Part shown: piece by piece, positions 9,859-18,550 of the stretch
How the letters are laid out: each line of letters begins with the position of its first letter
Numbering within the stretch: position 1 is the stretch's first letter
NCBI RefSeq assembly: GCF_000722635.1
Contig: NZ_JOKH01000010.1
Coordinates: 42,029-106,028 of the forward strand
Length of the DNA: 64,000 bases
Direction of reading: 5' to 3'
DNA from: Endozoicomonas numazuensis
GTDB taxonomy: Bacteria > Pseudomonadota > Gammaproteobacteria > Pseudomonadales > Endozoicomonadaceae
Notes under the pieces: model-generated
Seen by the model: the letters and a program-made list of their open reading frames with translations, nothing else
What the model was told of the DNA's origin: nothing
Databases searched by the model: none
Made by a program: the position numbers and the translations under genes

Positions 9859-10191
9859 ATGGAAAATTCGCTCTACTCGGAACTGAAACGCATAGGCATT
9901 GATGATGAATTGGCAGCAAAAGTCAGTGCTTCACTTGATCCTGACTACAACGCCAGCAAGAAAGACGTTCTGGTGATGCAAGAGGCCATTATACAGGTGC
10001 AGCTACAGAGCGAGCGAAGTTATCAGGCTTTAAGTACCGAAATAAGCAGCCTGCGTTCAGAGCTGCACACCGAAATAGCCGGGGTACGCTCAGAAATGGG
10101 GTCCATTAACCGACAGTACATCATCACATTTTTTGGTCTGATGACTACTATTGCCAACGTCCTTACCATCAACTGGTATTATCATTTATGA
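9859..10191 (+). CDS. Coiled-coil protein with C-terminal membrane anchor
   Basis: A 110-aa hypothetical protein. I chose the ATG at 9859 because GAGG lies 6 nt upstream; the frame is open further upstream without a better site. Residues ~1-40 are helical and acidic (ELKRIGIDDELAAKV), ~45-85 form a heptad-rich segment (TEISSLRSELHTEIAGV), and ~88-108 are a hydrophobic helix (IITFFGLMTTIANVLTI). This DUF1640-like architecture (short coiled coil plus terminal TM helix) is often found near toxin-antitoxin genes, but no function is established. It occupies its own slot between repeats R1 and R2. Confidence 0.65.
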   Translation: MENSLYSELKRIGIDDELAAKVSASLDPDYNASKKDVLVMQEAIIQVQLQSERSYQALSTEISSLRSELHTEIAGVRSEMGSINRQYIITFFGLMTTIANVLTINWYYHL

Positions 10192-10251
10192 CATAAGTTC
10201 CATAGAGCGACTGTATTTTAAGCAACTTGGGGCAAGTAATGATTATGATTA

Positions 10252-10280
10252 CGCACAATGCAAGAACTGATCCCGGAGTT
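10252..10280 (+). repeat. REP-like repeat R2
   Basis: CGCACAATGCAAGAACTGA followed by TCCCGGAGTTC; the tail is immediately re-iterated (GGAGTTC-GGAGTAC). Same orientation as R1 and R3-R6. Confidence 0.85.
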
Positions 10281-10356
10281 CGGAGTACAGGACTTGCAGA
10301 AAATAAAAGTCACTTATACTTGTACATAATTATGTACAAGTATGGAGAGGCAAACA

Positions 10357-10611
10357 ATGAACGTAGTGTCCTACACAGAAATGAGGAAAAACCTGAAATC
10401 CGTTTTGGACAGCGTCGTTAATGATGCGACCCACACCGTAATCCACAGGCGTGATGCGCAAGACGCGGTCGTTATGTCGAAAGAAAGTTACGACAGTCTT
10501 ATGGAAACGCTGTATCTGCTATCTTCTTCTGAAAATGCCCGACGCTTACAATCTGCTGCAGAACAATTTAAGGCAAATAAGGGTATCCGTCGAGACTTGC
10601 CTGAATTATGA
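10357..10611 (+). CDS. yefM: YefM/Phd-family antitoxin
   Basis: An 84-aa antitoxin of the Phd/YefM fold, which neutralises the YoeB toxin and represses its own promoter. Motifs: MNVVSYTEMRKNLKSVLD, then HRRDAQDAVVMSKESYDSL, followed by an acidic, helical C-terminus that would wrap the toxin. The ATG at 10357 has GGAGAGG upstream and gives the canonical family N-terminus; an ATG at 10342 is in frame but overlaps the ribosome site. The short palindrome GTACATAATTATGTAC at 10321-10336 just upstream is a credible operator. It overlaps the toxin gene by 4 bp. Confidence 0.92.
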   Translation: MNVVSYTEMRKNLKSVLDSVVNDATHTVIHRRDAQDAVVMSKESYDSLMETLYLLSSSENARRLQSAAEQFKANKGIRRDLPEL

Positions 10612-10892
10612 GCACAACAAAAAAAGTCACTTTAAGCTGGTCTGAAGAGGCATGGGTAGACTCTCAATACTGGATGGATAACGACAAACAAAAGGCCAGA
10701 AAACTGAGAAAGCTCATTAAAGAATGTATGCGCACACCCTTCGAGGGGACTGGGAAACCGGAACCCCTGAAAGATAACTTTTCAGGATTCTTTTCAGGAT
10801 TCTGGTCGCGAAGAATAGATCAGGAGCATAGACTGGTCTATTCCTACAACAGCGAAAACCTTTTTATACTGCAATGTCGCTTCCACTACTGA
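10608..10892 (+). CDS. yoeB: YoeB-family mRNA interferase toxin
   Basis: A 94-aa RelE-superfamily ribosome-dependent endoribonuclease. The family hallmark C-terminus is present: FWSRRIDQEHRLVY and LQCRFHY, with the catalytic Arg and the terminal His-Tyr. The GTGKPEPLK segment supplies the Glu. It is longer than typical YoeB (84-86 aa), partly because a 12-bp unit (TTTTCAGGATTC) is tandemly duplicated at 10779-10802, giving NFSGFFSGFWSRRI instead of the usual LSGxWSRRI. Whether the 4-residue insertion beside the active site inactivates the toxin is unknown. Confidence 0.92.
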   Translation: MSTTKKVTLSWSEEAWVDSQYWMDNDKQKARKLRKLIKECMRTPFEGTGKPEPLKDNFSGFFSGFWSRRIDQEHRLVYSYNSENLFILQCRFHY

Positions 10893-10911
10893 AACTCTGG
10901 TGAACAGTCTA

Positions 10912-10940
10912 TGCACTTTGCAAGAACTGACCCCGGAGTC
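10912..10940 (+). repeat. REP-like repeat R3
   Basis: TGCACTTTGCAAGAACTGA then CCCCGGAGTC. It separates the YefM/YoeB slot from the next antitoxin/PIN slot. Confidence 0.85.
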
Positions 10941-11052
10941 CGCGATTGCGCCTACGATTCCACACATAAAAACAATAAAAATTTTAAAATTCAGCACCTG
11001 TCTGCATAGCATGACGTATACTTTTAAAAAATTATACGGCAAGGTGATAAAC

Positions 11053-11295
11053 ATGCAAAAACTGACGTTGAGAATGGAAGCTGAGCTGGTACTAAGTGCC
11101 AAGGCTTATGCCTCAGTACACGGCAAGTCGTTGTCTCAGCTGGTAGCCGATTATTTTAGTGAACTGACCAATCAATCCGGTACCGAAGAAAAACTTCCAC
11201 CTTTAACCCAAAGCCTCAAAGGCATTTTGTCCGGCACAGGCAAAGATCTGGATGAAAAGAGCTACAAACAACATCTGGAGGACAAATACCTGTGA
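11053..11295 (+). CDS. Small antitoxin partner of PIN toxin
   Basis: An 80-aa protein starting at the ATG at 11053 (AAGGTGA 6 nt upstream). The N-terminus KLTLRMEAELVLSAKAYAS-HGKSLSQLVADYFSEL reads as a ribbon-helix-helix DNA-binding domain of the DUF6364 type, followed by a disordered tail (GTGKDLDEKSYKQHLEDKYL) likely to bind the toxin. It overlaps the downstream PIN gene by 4 bp (ATGA-type coupling), the expected type II toxin-antitoxin organisation. Confidence 0.85.
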   Translation: MQKLTLRMEAELVLSAKAYASVHGKSLSQLVADYFSELTNQSGTEEKLPPLTQSLKGILSGTGKDLDEKSYKQHLEDKYL

Positions 11296-11720
11296 ATATT
11301 CTGGTGGATACCAATGTCATTCTGGATGTACTTCTTGACCGGGCTCCCTTTGTTGAAAACTCAACCCTGATCATGGGCAAAGTTGAGCGCAGAGCAGTTA
11401 GCGGCATGCTCTGTGCCACCACCCTGACCACCATTCATTATCTGGCTTGTAAAAACATTGGCAAAGATGAAGGTACTGTCGCTATCAAAAGGCTGCTTCA
11501 AATTTATCAGATTGCTGCGGTGGATTATCAGGTATTGCTTCTTGCCCTGAATAGCGGGTTCAAAGACTACGAAGGTAGCGTACTGCACAGTGCCGCAATA
11601 AAGGCCGGAGCGGATGCCATTATCACCCGAAACATAAAAGACTTTGCATTATCGGAACTCCCGGTTTTTACTCCTGAAGAGTTTATGGTGCGAATGTCTG
11701 ATGAAAGCCTTGACTCTTGA
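11292..11720 (+). CDS. PIN-domain toxin (PIN_3/VapC-like)
   Basis: A 142-aa PIN-domain nuclease of a different subfamily from the vapC at 8992. It has MNILVDTNVILDVLLDRAPF at the N-terminus (first catalytic Asp) and DYEGSVLHSAAIKAGADAI then ITRNIKDF near the C-terminus (second acidic cluster). PIN_3 members pair with ribbon-helix-helix antitoxins such as the one directly upstream. The coding end is fused to a truncated RAYT gene on the other strand; the last residues after VFTPEEF may therefore be replaced, but the fold looks complete. Confidence 0.87.
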   Translation: MNILVDTNVILDVLLDRAPFVENSTLIMGKVERRAVSGMLCATTLTTIHYLACKNIGKDEGTVAIKRLLQIYQIAAVDYQVLLLALNSGFKDYEGSVLHSAAIKAGADAIITRNIKDFALSELPVFTPEEFMVRMSDESLDS

Positions 11721-11726
11721 GAAGAG

Positions 11727-11897
11727 GAGAAGGCACCAGGAGTGGGGCACCCAATTAAAGCGCTGGCACACTTTATCCAGCACTGCAAGAAACGACCTGA
11801 AATCATCTTCCTTCAGAAAAATCGGCTTCCGTTCATTACCTCTGGAGGTGACGTGATATAAAGCTCTGGCATATTCCAATCGTAGAGGGCGGCTCAT
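11727..11897 (-). pseudogene. 5' fragment of a RAYT (REP-associated) transposase
   Basis: The first 57 residues (MSRPLRLEYARALYHVTSRG...FNWVPHSWCLL) match the intact transposase at 18530-19369, then similarity stops just before the HUH motif at the junction with the PIN gene. The ~50 bp upstream of its start codon also match the leader of the intact copy and run into repeat R4 as that leader runs into R8. It is a dead remnant showing that the RAYT/REP unit visited this site. Confidence 0.88.
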
Positions 11898-11944
11898 AAT
11901 AAGACTCTTTCAATAGAATGAGCCACTAAAGGTAGTGAGTTTTA

Positions 11945-12005
11945 TGCACGATGCAAGAACTGACCCCAAAGCCCTCTGACCCCAAAGCCCTGACCCCAAA
12001 GCCTT
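11945..12005 (+). repeat. REP-like repeat R4 with re-iterated tail
   Basis: TGCACGATGCAAGAACTGA, then CCCCAAAGCCCT, then CTGACCCCAAAGCC twice more: the last part of the repeat plus a locus-specific tail is tandemly copied three times. It abuts the 5' truncation of the MazF-like remnant. Confidence 0.85.
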
Positions 12006-12288
12006 TTCGGATTTAACGGCAACCAAACGTCGCCCCGCACTGGTGTTGGCGCAGGTCAGTAAAGGAGACGTTATCCTATGCCAGATAACCAGCAAACCGT
12101 ACTCTGATCCAACCGCTATTTCTATTAAACAGGCAGACTTCAATAGCGGTAGCTTGAACAGGGTCAGCTTTGTTCGTCCATCTAAGCTTTTTACAGCCCA
12201 TAACAGCCTTATTCGACAGGAAGTAGCAGTGCTCAATGAGCGAAAATTGACTGAGATCATTAAAAGTCTATTAGAGCTGTTTTCCTGA
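12004..12288 (+). pseudogene. MazF/PemK-family toxin remnant (long copy)
   Basis: A readable frame of 94 codons lacking a start and the first ~15-20 residues. FSDLTATKRRPALVLAQ, GDVILCQITSKPYSDP and the ending KLFTAHNSLI...LNERKLTEII are the MazF/PemK (SH3-like endoribonuclease) pattern. Its 5' end is cut exactly at repeat R4. It runs stop-to-stop into ugd copy B, suggesting that a MazF-type toxin originally sat convergently downstream of ugd. A second, shorter copy lies next to the intact ugd. Confidence 0.8.
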
Positions 12289-12303
12289 AATTACGCTGTA
12301 ATT

Positions 12304-12642
12304 TTAATCAGATCCAAACAGGTCTCGGGTGTAAACCTTATCAGCGACATCAGACAGTTCTTCTACCATACGGTTAGAAACTATGACATCAGACATTTGC
12401 TTAAAGGCTTCAAAGTCTTTAATCACCCTGGAGTGGTAAAACTCGGATTCTTCCAGCACAGGTTCATAAACCACGACTTCAACCCCCTTAGCTTTAATCC
12501 GCTTCATAACACCTTGAATGGATGAGGCGCGGAAATTATCAGACCCTGTTTTCATAATCAGTCGGTAGATACCTACTACTTTAGGGTCTTGCTGTAATAT
12601 GGATTCAGCAATAAAGTCTTTTCGGGTGGTGAAGGGGTTCAT
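12304..12642 (-). pseudogene. Truncated ugd 3'-end copy B
   Basis: Encodes [10 protein letters not shown] and then the last ~100 residues of Ugd, nearly identical to the intact gene's C-terminus (differences are scattered single bases). Homology starts at the same TTRKDF point as copy A. The frame is open, so a C-terminal fragment could be made, but without the Rossmann domain and catalytic Cys it cannot be an enzyme. Close identity to the intact gene indicates a recent duplication or ongoing gene conversion. Repeat R5 lies 12 bp beyond the truncation. Confidence 0.92.
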
Positions 12643-12653
12643 TTAATCGATTA

Positions 12654-12683
12654 TGCACGATGTAAGAACTGACCCCGGAGTTC
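12654..12683 (+). repeat. REP-like repeat R5
   Basis: TGCACGATGTAAGAACTGA then CCCCGGAGTTCC, immediately next to the truncated end of ugd copy B, as R1 is next to copy A. Confidence 0.85.
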
Positions 12684-12820
12684 CGCTTTCATACTTGGAA
12701 TGTTTCAACAACTCCAACTAGAATAGGAGAGGCTGTGTAGTGCTGTGCTTAAAATATAAAGACGATATATGAGCTACTGGCTCGTTGTAGAATGCTTATT
12801 GACTCATCCAGGAGATAACC

Positions 12821-13042
12821 ATGAATAAGAAAGATTATTTAGAGCATATAGAAGTTAATCCGGTAAAACGGTTTGGAAAACCCTGCATTAAGGGTACCCG
12901 AATAACGGTCACTGACATTCTTGAAATGCTGGCACATGGTATGTCGCAAGCAGAAATACTGGATGAACACCCTAATCTTCAGGCCGAACAGATTAAGGCT
13001 GCATTGATCTACGCAGCCAATCAGTTACCTGGTGCCGCCTGA
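12821..13042 (+). CDS. DUF433 antitoxin
   Basis: A 73-aa protein with the DUF433 signature (RFGKPCIKGTRITVTDIL, then LDEHPNLQAEQIKAALIYA), a winged-helix-type domain that serves as antitoxin and repressor for DUF5615 PIN-like toxins. It has a strong AGGAGA Shine-Dalgarno 7 nt before the ATG. Its last base overlaps the first base of the toxin gene (TGATG-type junction), so translation is coupled. Confidence 0.9.
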   Translation: MNKKDYLEHIEVNPVKRFGKPCIKGTRITVTDILEMLAHGMSQAEILDEHPNLQAEQIKAALIYAANQLPGAA

Positions 13043-13368
13043 TGCTACTGCTGGACGAAAACCTTTCACCAAAACTTGTTGCAAGAATCAATAACACCTA
13101 TCCAGGAAGCCTGCATGTTCTGCATTCAAAGCTGGACAACTCGCCTGATATTGAGATCTGGTGTTATGCAAAAAAACACCAGATGACCATTGTTACCAAA
13201 GACAAAGATTTTCTGCACTACGCCACCCAGTATGGCTATCCGCCAAAACTGGTTTACCTTACAACAGGGAATGTGAAACTGGCTGTTATAGAATCCATTC
13301 TGGTAGAAAACGAAGCGATTATAAAATCATTTATCAAACGAGACGAAGGTGTCTTGAAAATTGGTTAG
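13042..13368 (+). CDS. DUF5615 PIN-like toxin
   Basis: A 108-aa Mut7-C/PIN-like nuclease. The N-terminal LLLDENLSPKLVARI, central DIEIWCYAKKHQ and TKDKDFLHYATQYG carry the conserved acidic residues of the DUF5615 family, the usual partner of DUF433. A VapBC-like ribonuclease role is inferred from the family. It occupies the slot between ugd copy B and the intact ugd. Confidence 0.88.
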   Translation: MLLLDENLSPKLVARINNTYPGSLHVLHSKLDNSPDIEIWCYAKKHQMTIVTKDKDFLHYATQYGYPPKLVYLTTGNVKLAVIESILVENEAIIKSFIKRDEGVLKIG

Positions 13369-13445
13369 CGGCACAACAGTTTGCGACTATAAATCTTGTC
13401 TCGCTCCCATTTCCATGCATGAGTGTGAAATAGCTACAGTATGCA

Positions 13446-13466
13446 TTCCCACGAAGAGTGTGGGAA
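13446..13466. repeat. Small palindromic REP
   Basis: Perfect 7-bp inverted repeat TTCCCAC-gaagagt-GTGGGAA, a common gammaproteobacterial extragenic palindrome type. It sits between the DUF5615 gene and repeat R6. A decayed half-copy (CGCTCCCATTT) lies ~40 bp upstream. Confidence 0.7.
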
Positions 13467-13484
13467 CGAGTTAAGTTTTGGTGA

Positions 13485-13586
13485 TGCACAATGCAAGAAC
13501 TGACCCCGTAGCTTTTGCGTAGCTTTTGGTGATGCACAATGCAAGAACTGACCCCGTAGCTTTTTCTGACCCCGTAGCTTTTTCAA
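13485..13586 (+). repeat. REP-like repeat R6, compound
   Basis: Two full copies of TGCACAATGCAAGAACTGA + CCCCGTAGCTTTT in tandem, with extra partial units (GCGTAGCTTTT, CTGACCCCGTAGCTTTTT). The array ends exactly where the short MazF remnant begins. Confidence 0.87.
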
Positions 13587-13731
13587 TAGCGGTAGCTTGA
13601 ACAGGGTCAGCTTTGCTCGACCATCTAAACTTTTCACAGCTCATAACAGTCTTATTCAAAAGGAAGTAGCAGCGCTTAATGAGCGAAAATTGACTGAGAT
13701 CATTGAAAGGCTATTAGAGCTATTTTTCTGA
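13582..13731 (+). pseudogene. MazF/PemK-family toxin remnant (short copy)
   Basis: The last 49 codons of the same toxin as at 12004-12288 (FNSGSLNRVSFARPSKLFT...), 5'-truncated by repeat R6 and convergent with the intact ugd. It shares the ~15 bp toxin-ugd spacer with the other copy, so [toxin 3' end + ugd 3' end] was duplicated as one block. Confidence 0.82.
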
Positions 13732-13746
13732 AATTATGCTGTAATT

Positions 13747-14919
13747 TTAATCAGAACCAAAAAGGTCTCGTGTGTAAACCTTATCAGCGACATCAGACAG
13801 TTCTTCTACCATACGGTTAGAAACTATGACATCAGACATTTGCTTAAAGGCTTCAAAGTCTTTAATCACCCTGGAGTGGTAAAACTCGGATTCTTCCAGC
13901 ACAGGTTCATAAACTACGACTTCAACCCCCTTAGCTTTAATCCGCTTCATAACACCTTGAATGGATGAGGCGCGGAAATTATCAGACCCTGTTTTCATAA
14001 TCAGACGGTAGATACCTACTACTTTAGGGTCTTGCTGTAATATGGATTCAGCAATGAAATCTTTACGGGTGGTATTGGCATCAACAATTGCCCGGATCAT
14101 ATTATTAGGCACGTCCTGATAGTTAGCCAGCAACTGTTTGGTATCTTTTGGCAGGCAATAACCGCCATAACCAAAGGAAGGGTTGTTGTAATGGCTGCCT
14201 ATACGTGGATCAAGGCCAACACCTTCAATAATCTGTCGAGCATTCAGGTTATGACTTTCTGCATAGCTATCCAGCTCATTAAAGTAGGCGACACGCATGG
14301 CAAGATACGTATTAGAGAACAACTTAACGGCTTCTGCTTCGGTAGAATCGGTAAACAGAACCTGAATATCTTCTTTCTCTGCACCTTGAATCAGCAGTTG
14401 TGCAAATCGTTCGGCACGGCCAGAACGCTCTCCCACAATAATTCGGGAAGGGTGTAGATTGTCGTACAATGCCTTGCCTTCACGCAGGAACTCAGGTGAA
14501 AAAATAATATTTTCACAGTTCAGTTTATCTTTGATTTTCTCTGTGTAACCCACTGGAACGGTAGACTTGATGATCATGGTGGCTTCTGGGTTGATAGCCA
14601 TGACGGTTTTAATCACCGCTTCTACAGAGCTGGTATCAAAGAAATTAGTCTCAGGATTGTAATCCGTTGGAGTGGCAATAATGACAAACTCTGCATTCTC
14701 ATACGCTTCGCGAGGATCTGTTGTCGCCCGAAGATTCAGTGTTTTGTTAGCCAGAAATTTCTCGATCTCGGTATCAGCAATGGGAGAAAGCCTGTCGTTA
14801 ATCATATCTACCCTGCGGGGTACAATATCGATGGCTTTAACTTCATTCTTTTGAGCAAGGAGTACGGCGTTGGACAGGCCTACATAGCCTGTGCCTGCAA
14901 CTGCAATTTTAATAGACAT
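13747..14919 (-). CDS. ugd: UDP-glucose 6-dehydrogenase
   Basis: NAD-dependent four-electron oxidation of UDP-glucose to UDP-glucuronate, a capsule precursor. The 390-aa protein has the Rossmann motif [13 protein letters not shown] (GxGYVG at 9-14), [17 protein letters not shown] and the catalytic-Cys motif [12 protein letters not shown] (Cys255), then the C-terminal UDP-binding domain. Length is normal for the short (Vibrio/E. coli) type. Its last ~107 codons are repeated at 9415 and 12304. It lies 32 bp downstream of the large GT2/GT4 gene and is the expected operon neighbour of galU. Confidence 0.97.
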   Translation of the reverse strand: MSIKIAVAGTGYVGLSNAVLLAQKNEVKAIDIVPRRVDMINDRLSPIADTEIEKFLANKTLNLRATTDPREAYENAEFVIIATPTDYNPETNFFDTSSVEAVIKTVMAINPEATMIIKSTVPVGYTEKIKDKLNCENIIFSPEFLREGKALYDNLHPSRIIVGERSGRAERFAQLLIQGAEKEDIQVLFTDSTEAEAVKLFSNTYLAMRVAYFNELDSYAESHNLNARQIIEGVGLDPRIGSHYNNPSFGYGGYCLPKDTKQLLANYQDVPNNMIRAIVDANTTRKDFIAESILQQDPKVVGIYRLIMKTGSDNFRASSIQGVMKRIKAKGVEVVVYEPVLEESEFYHSRVIKDFEAFKQMSDVIVSNRMVEELSDVADKVYTRDLFGSD

Positions 14920-14951
14920 AAGATATAACAGCCATAATGGAGTGGACGTTA

Positions 14952-17726
14952 TTAGTCACTCACTGGTATAGAATTTAGATCAGGTGAATAGTGGTCATTA
15001 TCTATCCAGCTGGAATAGATTGAATCCAACTGCTGGCAAAATAAACTAAATGAAAAAAACTCGGATACTTTTTGGATGCCCGCTAAGCCCAAAGCTCTTC
15101 TGTGTTCGGAGCAGCGAGTCAGGAGTTCGACACGTTTCAATAAGCCATCAATATCACCCAGGTGAACAAGGTACCCATTGCGACCATTATCAATAAGTTC
15201 CGGGATGGCTCCCCAGCGATAGCCTATAACGGCTCGACCAGAGGCCATAGCCTCAGCAATGGTACGTCCAAAAGATTCTTGAAAAGATGAGAGGTTCAAA
15301 ACAATATCTGCATTTTCTATTGCTTCTTTGGGGGTTCTTGTATAGCCGTGGTAAATAAGATTCGTAGGTTTTTTTCTACAGTTCAGTAAGGCCTCAGTGT
15401 GTTCATTCTCTGGGCCTATCAATATAAATTGAGCGTTTTTGATGGTGTTTTCAGCCCTCCTGGCCAGACGAATAAAATCATCGATTCCTTTTTTGGGTAT
15501 ATTACTGCTGATCAGAGCAAAACGAACAACTTTGTCATCGCCTGGTGAATAGGGTGTAGTGCATTTATCCACCGTATTGTATAACAGCTGACTTCTCTCT
15601 TCTGCAGCGACAAAGCGGGATGTGCAGAGTGAGTTAACGATAAAACCGTCTGCCCACTCGCTGATATTGATTCTAATTCTTTCGGACTTTGTACCAAGTG
15701 CCCGGCAGAGATCATGATCCAGTTCCGGTAATTCTCTCACATGCATCAGGCCGGGGATGCCAGCTTCTTTCGCTGCCAGTAATGGCTCTCTGAGCACTAG
15801 CGTATTGGCATGCAACAGGTTGACGTTATACTTTTGAATCAGTGTTTTGAATCGATCAACAATCTCAGTGTTTACCGGTCTTTTTTCATGCCACCAGAAA
15901 TAGGGCATGACAATAATGAAACTGGCGAAGACCTTTAAGGCTTCCAGATACTCAGGACTGCTTGCTTCAGGGAGCGTGATGATCAAGCGATAGTTATTCT
16001 GATTGATGGCTTTAGCCAGGTCCAGAAAGCTGCGTTCAGCACCAAAAAGCGTTTTACCAGCGGCATGAGCACAGAGTAAAACAGTGGGTCTCTCAGAACA
16101 TACACTCTGACTGCCCTGATGAACTGGGTATGACTCTTTGCCAAAATATAAGCCAGGGCGCTGAATGGATTCAGGGGCTGTAAAAGCTCTGTGCTCCGGA
16201 TTAAACGCCATATACAATGAGCCGTCTTTTTTTGCCTTTTCATGCCAGTTATGAGCAGTATCCATATAATCCTTACGGATACCACCGAATTGTGTTCGCC
16301 AGTGAGTCTTGGTCGACCCCGTTAAACTGTTCTCTGACCATCTTCCGAATGATAATGGAATACCAGACAACACTTCATGCAAGCTGTCAGCACCATACTC
16401 ACTGGCTATTCGATAGTAGTATTCAGTATCTGCATTGATAGAAACTCTGTCCCAATAGCCCAGTGTTTCGAAAACCGTTCGGTGAAACAGCAAGGACGAG
16501 ACATTGCGATGAACCCAGCTGGACTCCTGTCGCCATGTACCAAAAACAAGATCAGTTGAACAGCGTGCCCAGTGTGAAGTAGTCGCTTTAATTTCGGGGG
16601 AGTTTCTAAAGGCTTTTACTTGAAGCTCTATTTTCTGGCAATGAGACCAGTCATCACTATCATGAGTGGTTATGTAATCACCACGAGCAACTCTAAGGCC
16701 TGTATTCCTCGCAGCATAGGCTCCCTGATTGCAATGATGCTGAATGACTTTAACTCTAGTTTCCTGCTCAGAGAAAAGCTGAGCCAATTTTAAAGAACCA
16801 TCAGTACTGCAATCATCAATAATAAGAATCTCGAGGTTCTGATAGGTCTGATTGATCAGAGATTCAATAGCCGTAGGCAGTGTCTCTTCAGCATTGTATA
16901 CAGGTACGATCACTGTCACCAAAGACTGCTCAGAGCATTGATCAATACGACTAGATTTAGTTGTCAAATTATCAAGATTAAAGTCTGAGTTAAGATTCTT
17001 GTAATCAGGTACCAGCAACGTATTTGATCGGTACAAACGCACTAATCCAGACAGGCCATCAAGTTTGTTGTTTGGGTCACTCTGTTCAAGAGAGCATTGC
17101 ATTAATGCAAGATCAGGCTGATGTTTTAATGTCGTCTGAAGTTTATCCAACAACTTTCTGGCATTAGCCGTATCACCACATTGCAGCAATACACAGAATA
17201 TCAGTATAAAAGGACCGTCATGAGCCAGAAAATCTTCACGTGCTTCCTGGAAATCATCACTTTGAATGGCTTTCTGAAAAGTTTTTGCAAAAGGCAAAGC
17301 CACTTGCCATTGCCCCTGACTGGCATACCATCTTGTCAGAGCCCATTTCGAGTAAAGTGTTTCTGCATTGCAATCATGGGCTGATAACTGAACAAGCTTT
17401 TTAATAGTCGAATCAACATGATCAGTACTTTCCCACAACTGCTTTTCAAACTCTATGGCTTTCAATGACCTTGGCAGTCGGCCTTCCTTTTTGCCATGTC
17501 GCAGAAAATGAACCAATGGATTTATGCCTGATATTTTAACATCAGGGTAGTTTTCCAAATACCACGTAGTGGAGAAACGGTGAGAGGGAGGAAAGCCCTT
17601 GAGCCAGCCTTCCGTGCAGAAGTGCTCAGCTGACGCTAACTCCTTTTTGGCCTCTTTTAGGTGCTTCTTCTGATAGCTTTCTTGATCAAAATAGTCTGAG
17701 GTTTTAATGAGTTGGATGTCTTGCAT
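14952..17726 (-). CDS. Multidomain glycosyltransferase (YPDV domain + GT2 + GT4)
   Basis: A 924-aa cytoplasmic fusion. Residues ~1-85 contain the short motif [28 protein letters not shown], also present in two other proteins of this locus. Residues ~90-245 are an alpha-helical, TPR-like spacer. A GT2 domain (~265-480) starts [17 protein letters not shown], with IDDCSTDGS and THDSDDWS (DxD). A GT4 domain (~560-900) has [39 protein letters not shown] and [18 protein letters not shown] (retaining-enzyme E-x7-E motif). It probably adds two sugars in sequence. Confidence 0.88.
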   Translation of the reverse strand: MQDIQLIKTSDYFDQESYQKKHLKEAKKELASAEHFCTEGWLKGFPPSHRFSTTWYLENYPDVKISGINPLVHFLRHGKKEGRLPRSLKAIEFEKQLWESTDHVDSTIKKLVQLSAHDCNAETLYSKWALTRWYASQGQWQVALPFAKTFQKAIQSDDFQEAREDFLAHDGPFILIFCVLLQCGDTANARKLLDKLQTTLKHQPDLALMQCSLEQSDPNNKLDGLSGLVRLYRSNTLLVPDYKNLNSDFNLDNLTTKSSRIDQCSEQSLVTVIVPVYNAEETLPTAIESLINQTYQNLEILIIDDCSTDGSLKLAQLFSEQETRVKVIQHHCNQGAYAARNTGLRVARGDYITTHDSDDWSHCQKIELQVKAFRNSPEIKATTSHWARCSTDLVFGTWRQESSWVHRNVSSLLFHRTVFETLGYWDRVSINADTEYYYRIASEYGADSLHEVLSGIPLSFGRWSENSLTGSTKTHWRTQFGGIRKDYMDTAHNWHEKAKKDGSLYMAFNPEHRAFTAPESIQRPGLYFGKESYPVHQGSQSVCSERPTVLLCAHAAGKTLFGAERSFLDLAKAINQNNYRLIITLPEASSPEYLEALKVFASFIIVMPYFWWHEKRPVNTEIVDRFKTLIQKYNVNLLHANTLVLREPLLAAKEAGIPGLMHVRELPELDHDLCRALGTKSERIRINISEWADGFIVNSLCTSRFVAAEERSQLLYNTVDKCTTPYSPGDDKVVRFALISSNIPKKGIDDFIRLARRAENTIKNAQFILIGPENEHTEALLNCRKKPTNLIYHGYTRTPKEAIENADIVLNLSSFQESFGRTIAEAMASGRAVIGYRWGAIPELIDNGRNGYLVHLGDIDGLLKRVELLTRCSEHRRALGLAGIQKVSEFFSFSLFCQQLDSIYSSWIDNDHYSPDLNSIPVSD

Positions 17727-17914
17727 AGATCCTGAGTTTTTTTGACACGGCCTGACTTTTTAACCTGGTATATACAAAAGAGAGTCAATTTTGTTTGGTC
17801 TTTGATGCCCACCAGAAGCCCAGCGGGAGAAAAAACTGGGAGAGCTGAATATTAATGAAGTGGCAGCGGAATACTCTGCCAACATTCGACTCTTTCTGAA
17901 AAGTCGTTAACAGC

Positions 17915-18478
17915 TTACAGATAAAGTTCATCCATTGACAGATCAAGCTTCAGACTCTCCAGCTTTACAACCTCTCCGGGGCCATAGGTTGCAACCACCT
18001 CAAAGCGCCCTTCATTCCACATACGTTTTTCAATAACCGGGTGATCCGGGTCCACCACCAGATACTCACCCTGAGTGGCGCTAAGGACATGCCCATACTC
18101 AGCAGATTTATACACACGATCAGTCAGTTCAGTGCTTTGTGAAAGTACTTCAACCAGTACCGTTGCCGATTCACACATATCTTCAAAGGTTCGGTTCTGC
18201 TCACAGGACACCATAACGTCTGGATAGCGGAAAGATTTAACAAACGCAGATTCGACCCTGAGCTTAACATCCGATGAAAACACGTCGCAGGGCTTACCCA
18301 CCAGGTGATTACCCAGCAGCCTGGCTATATTGGTGATCATCTTTCCATGTTGGATGGTGCCGCCAGCCATAGCCACAACATACCCGTCAATATATTCATG
18401 GCGGGTATTCAGTGAAGCTTTTTCATGGGAAAAATAAGCTTCCGGTGTAATGAGTGAATGACTGATTTTATAGGACAT
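17915..18478 (-). CDS. Uma2 family endonuclease-like protein
   Basis: A 187-aa protein of the Uma2/DUF820 family (PD-(D/E)XK restriction-like fold). Motifs: TRHEYIDGYVVAMAGG near the N-terminus, KSFRYPDVMVSC (the PDV catalytic Asp), VLVEVLSQST (ExK-like strand) and DPDHPVIEKRMW. I chose the ATG at 18478 because GATGAGG lies at the right distance; an upstream ATG at 18490 is possible. Family function is unsettled; members are spread in mobile contexts, and here it adjoins a RAYT transposase gene. It is co-oriented with the capsule operon but not obviously part of it. Confidence 0.8.
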   Translation of the reverse strand: MSYKISHSLITPEAYFSHEKASLNTRHEYIDGYVVAMAGGTIQHGKMITNIARLLGNHLVGKPCDVFSSDVKLRVESAFVKSFRYPDVMVSCEQNRTFEDMCESATVLVEVLSQSTELTDRVYKSAEYGHVLSATQGEYLVVDPDHPVIEKRMWNEGRFEVVATYGPGEVVKLESLKLDLSMDELYL

Positions 18479-18527
18479 GGCATGCCTCATCTTATTCTGT
18501 CAAATAGCGCTATTAGAGGGGGCGGAG

Positions 18528-18550
18528 GGTCAGTTCTTGCATTGCGTGCA
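18528..18550 (-). repeat. REP-like repeat R7 (inverted)
   Basis: On the minus strand TGCACGCAATGCAAGAACTG then ACC: the same repeat as R1-R6 but in opposite orientation. It overlaps the 3' end of the RAYT gene, so the transposase is bracketed by inverted copies R7 and R8. Confidence 0.82.

Noticed and set aside
12304-12642. Functional short Ugd protein from copy B
   Set aside because: It lacks the NAD-binding domain and catalytic Cys255; a duplicated gene end is a better explanation.
9415-14919. Classical integron
   Set aside because: No tyrosine integrase intI and no attC-like folded sites; the repeats are REP-like and the constant end is a housekeeping gene tail.
17814-17911. Short plus-strand frame ending NINEVAAEYSANIRLFLKSR
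   Set aside because: No start codon and only ~32 codons; could be a gene remnant but no family can be named.
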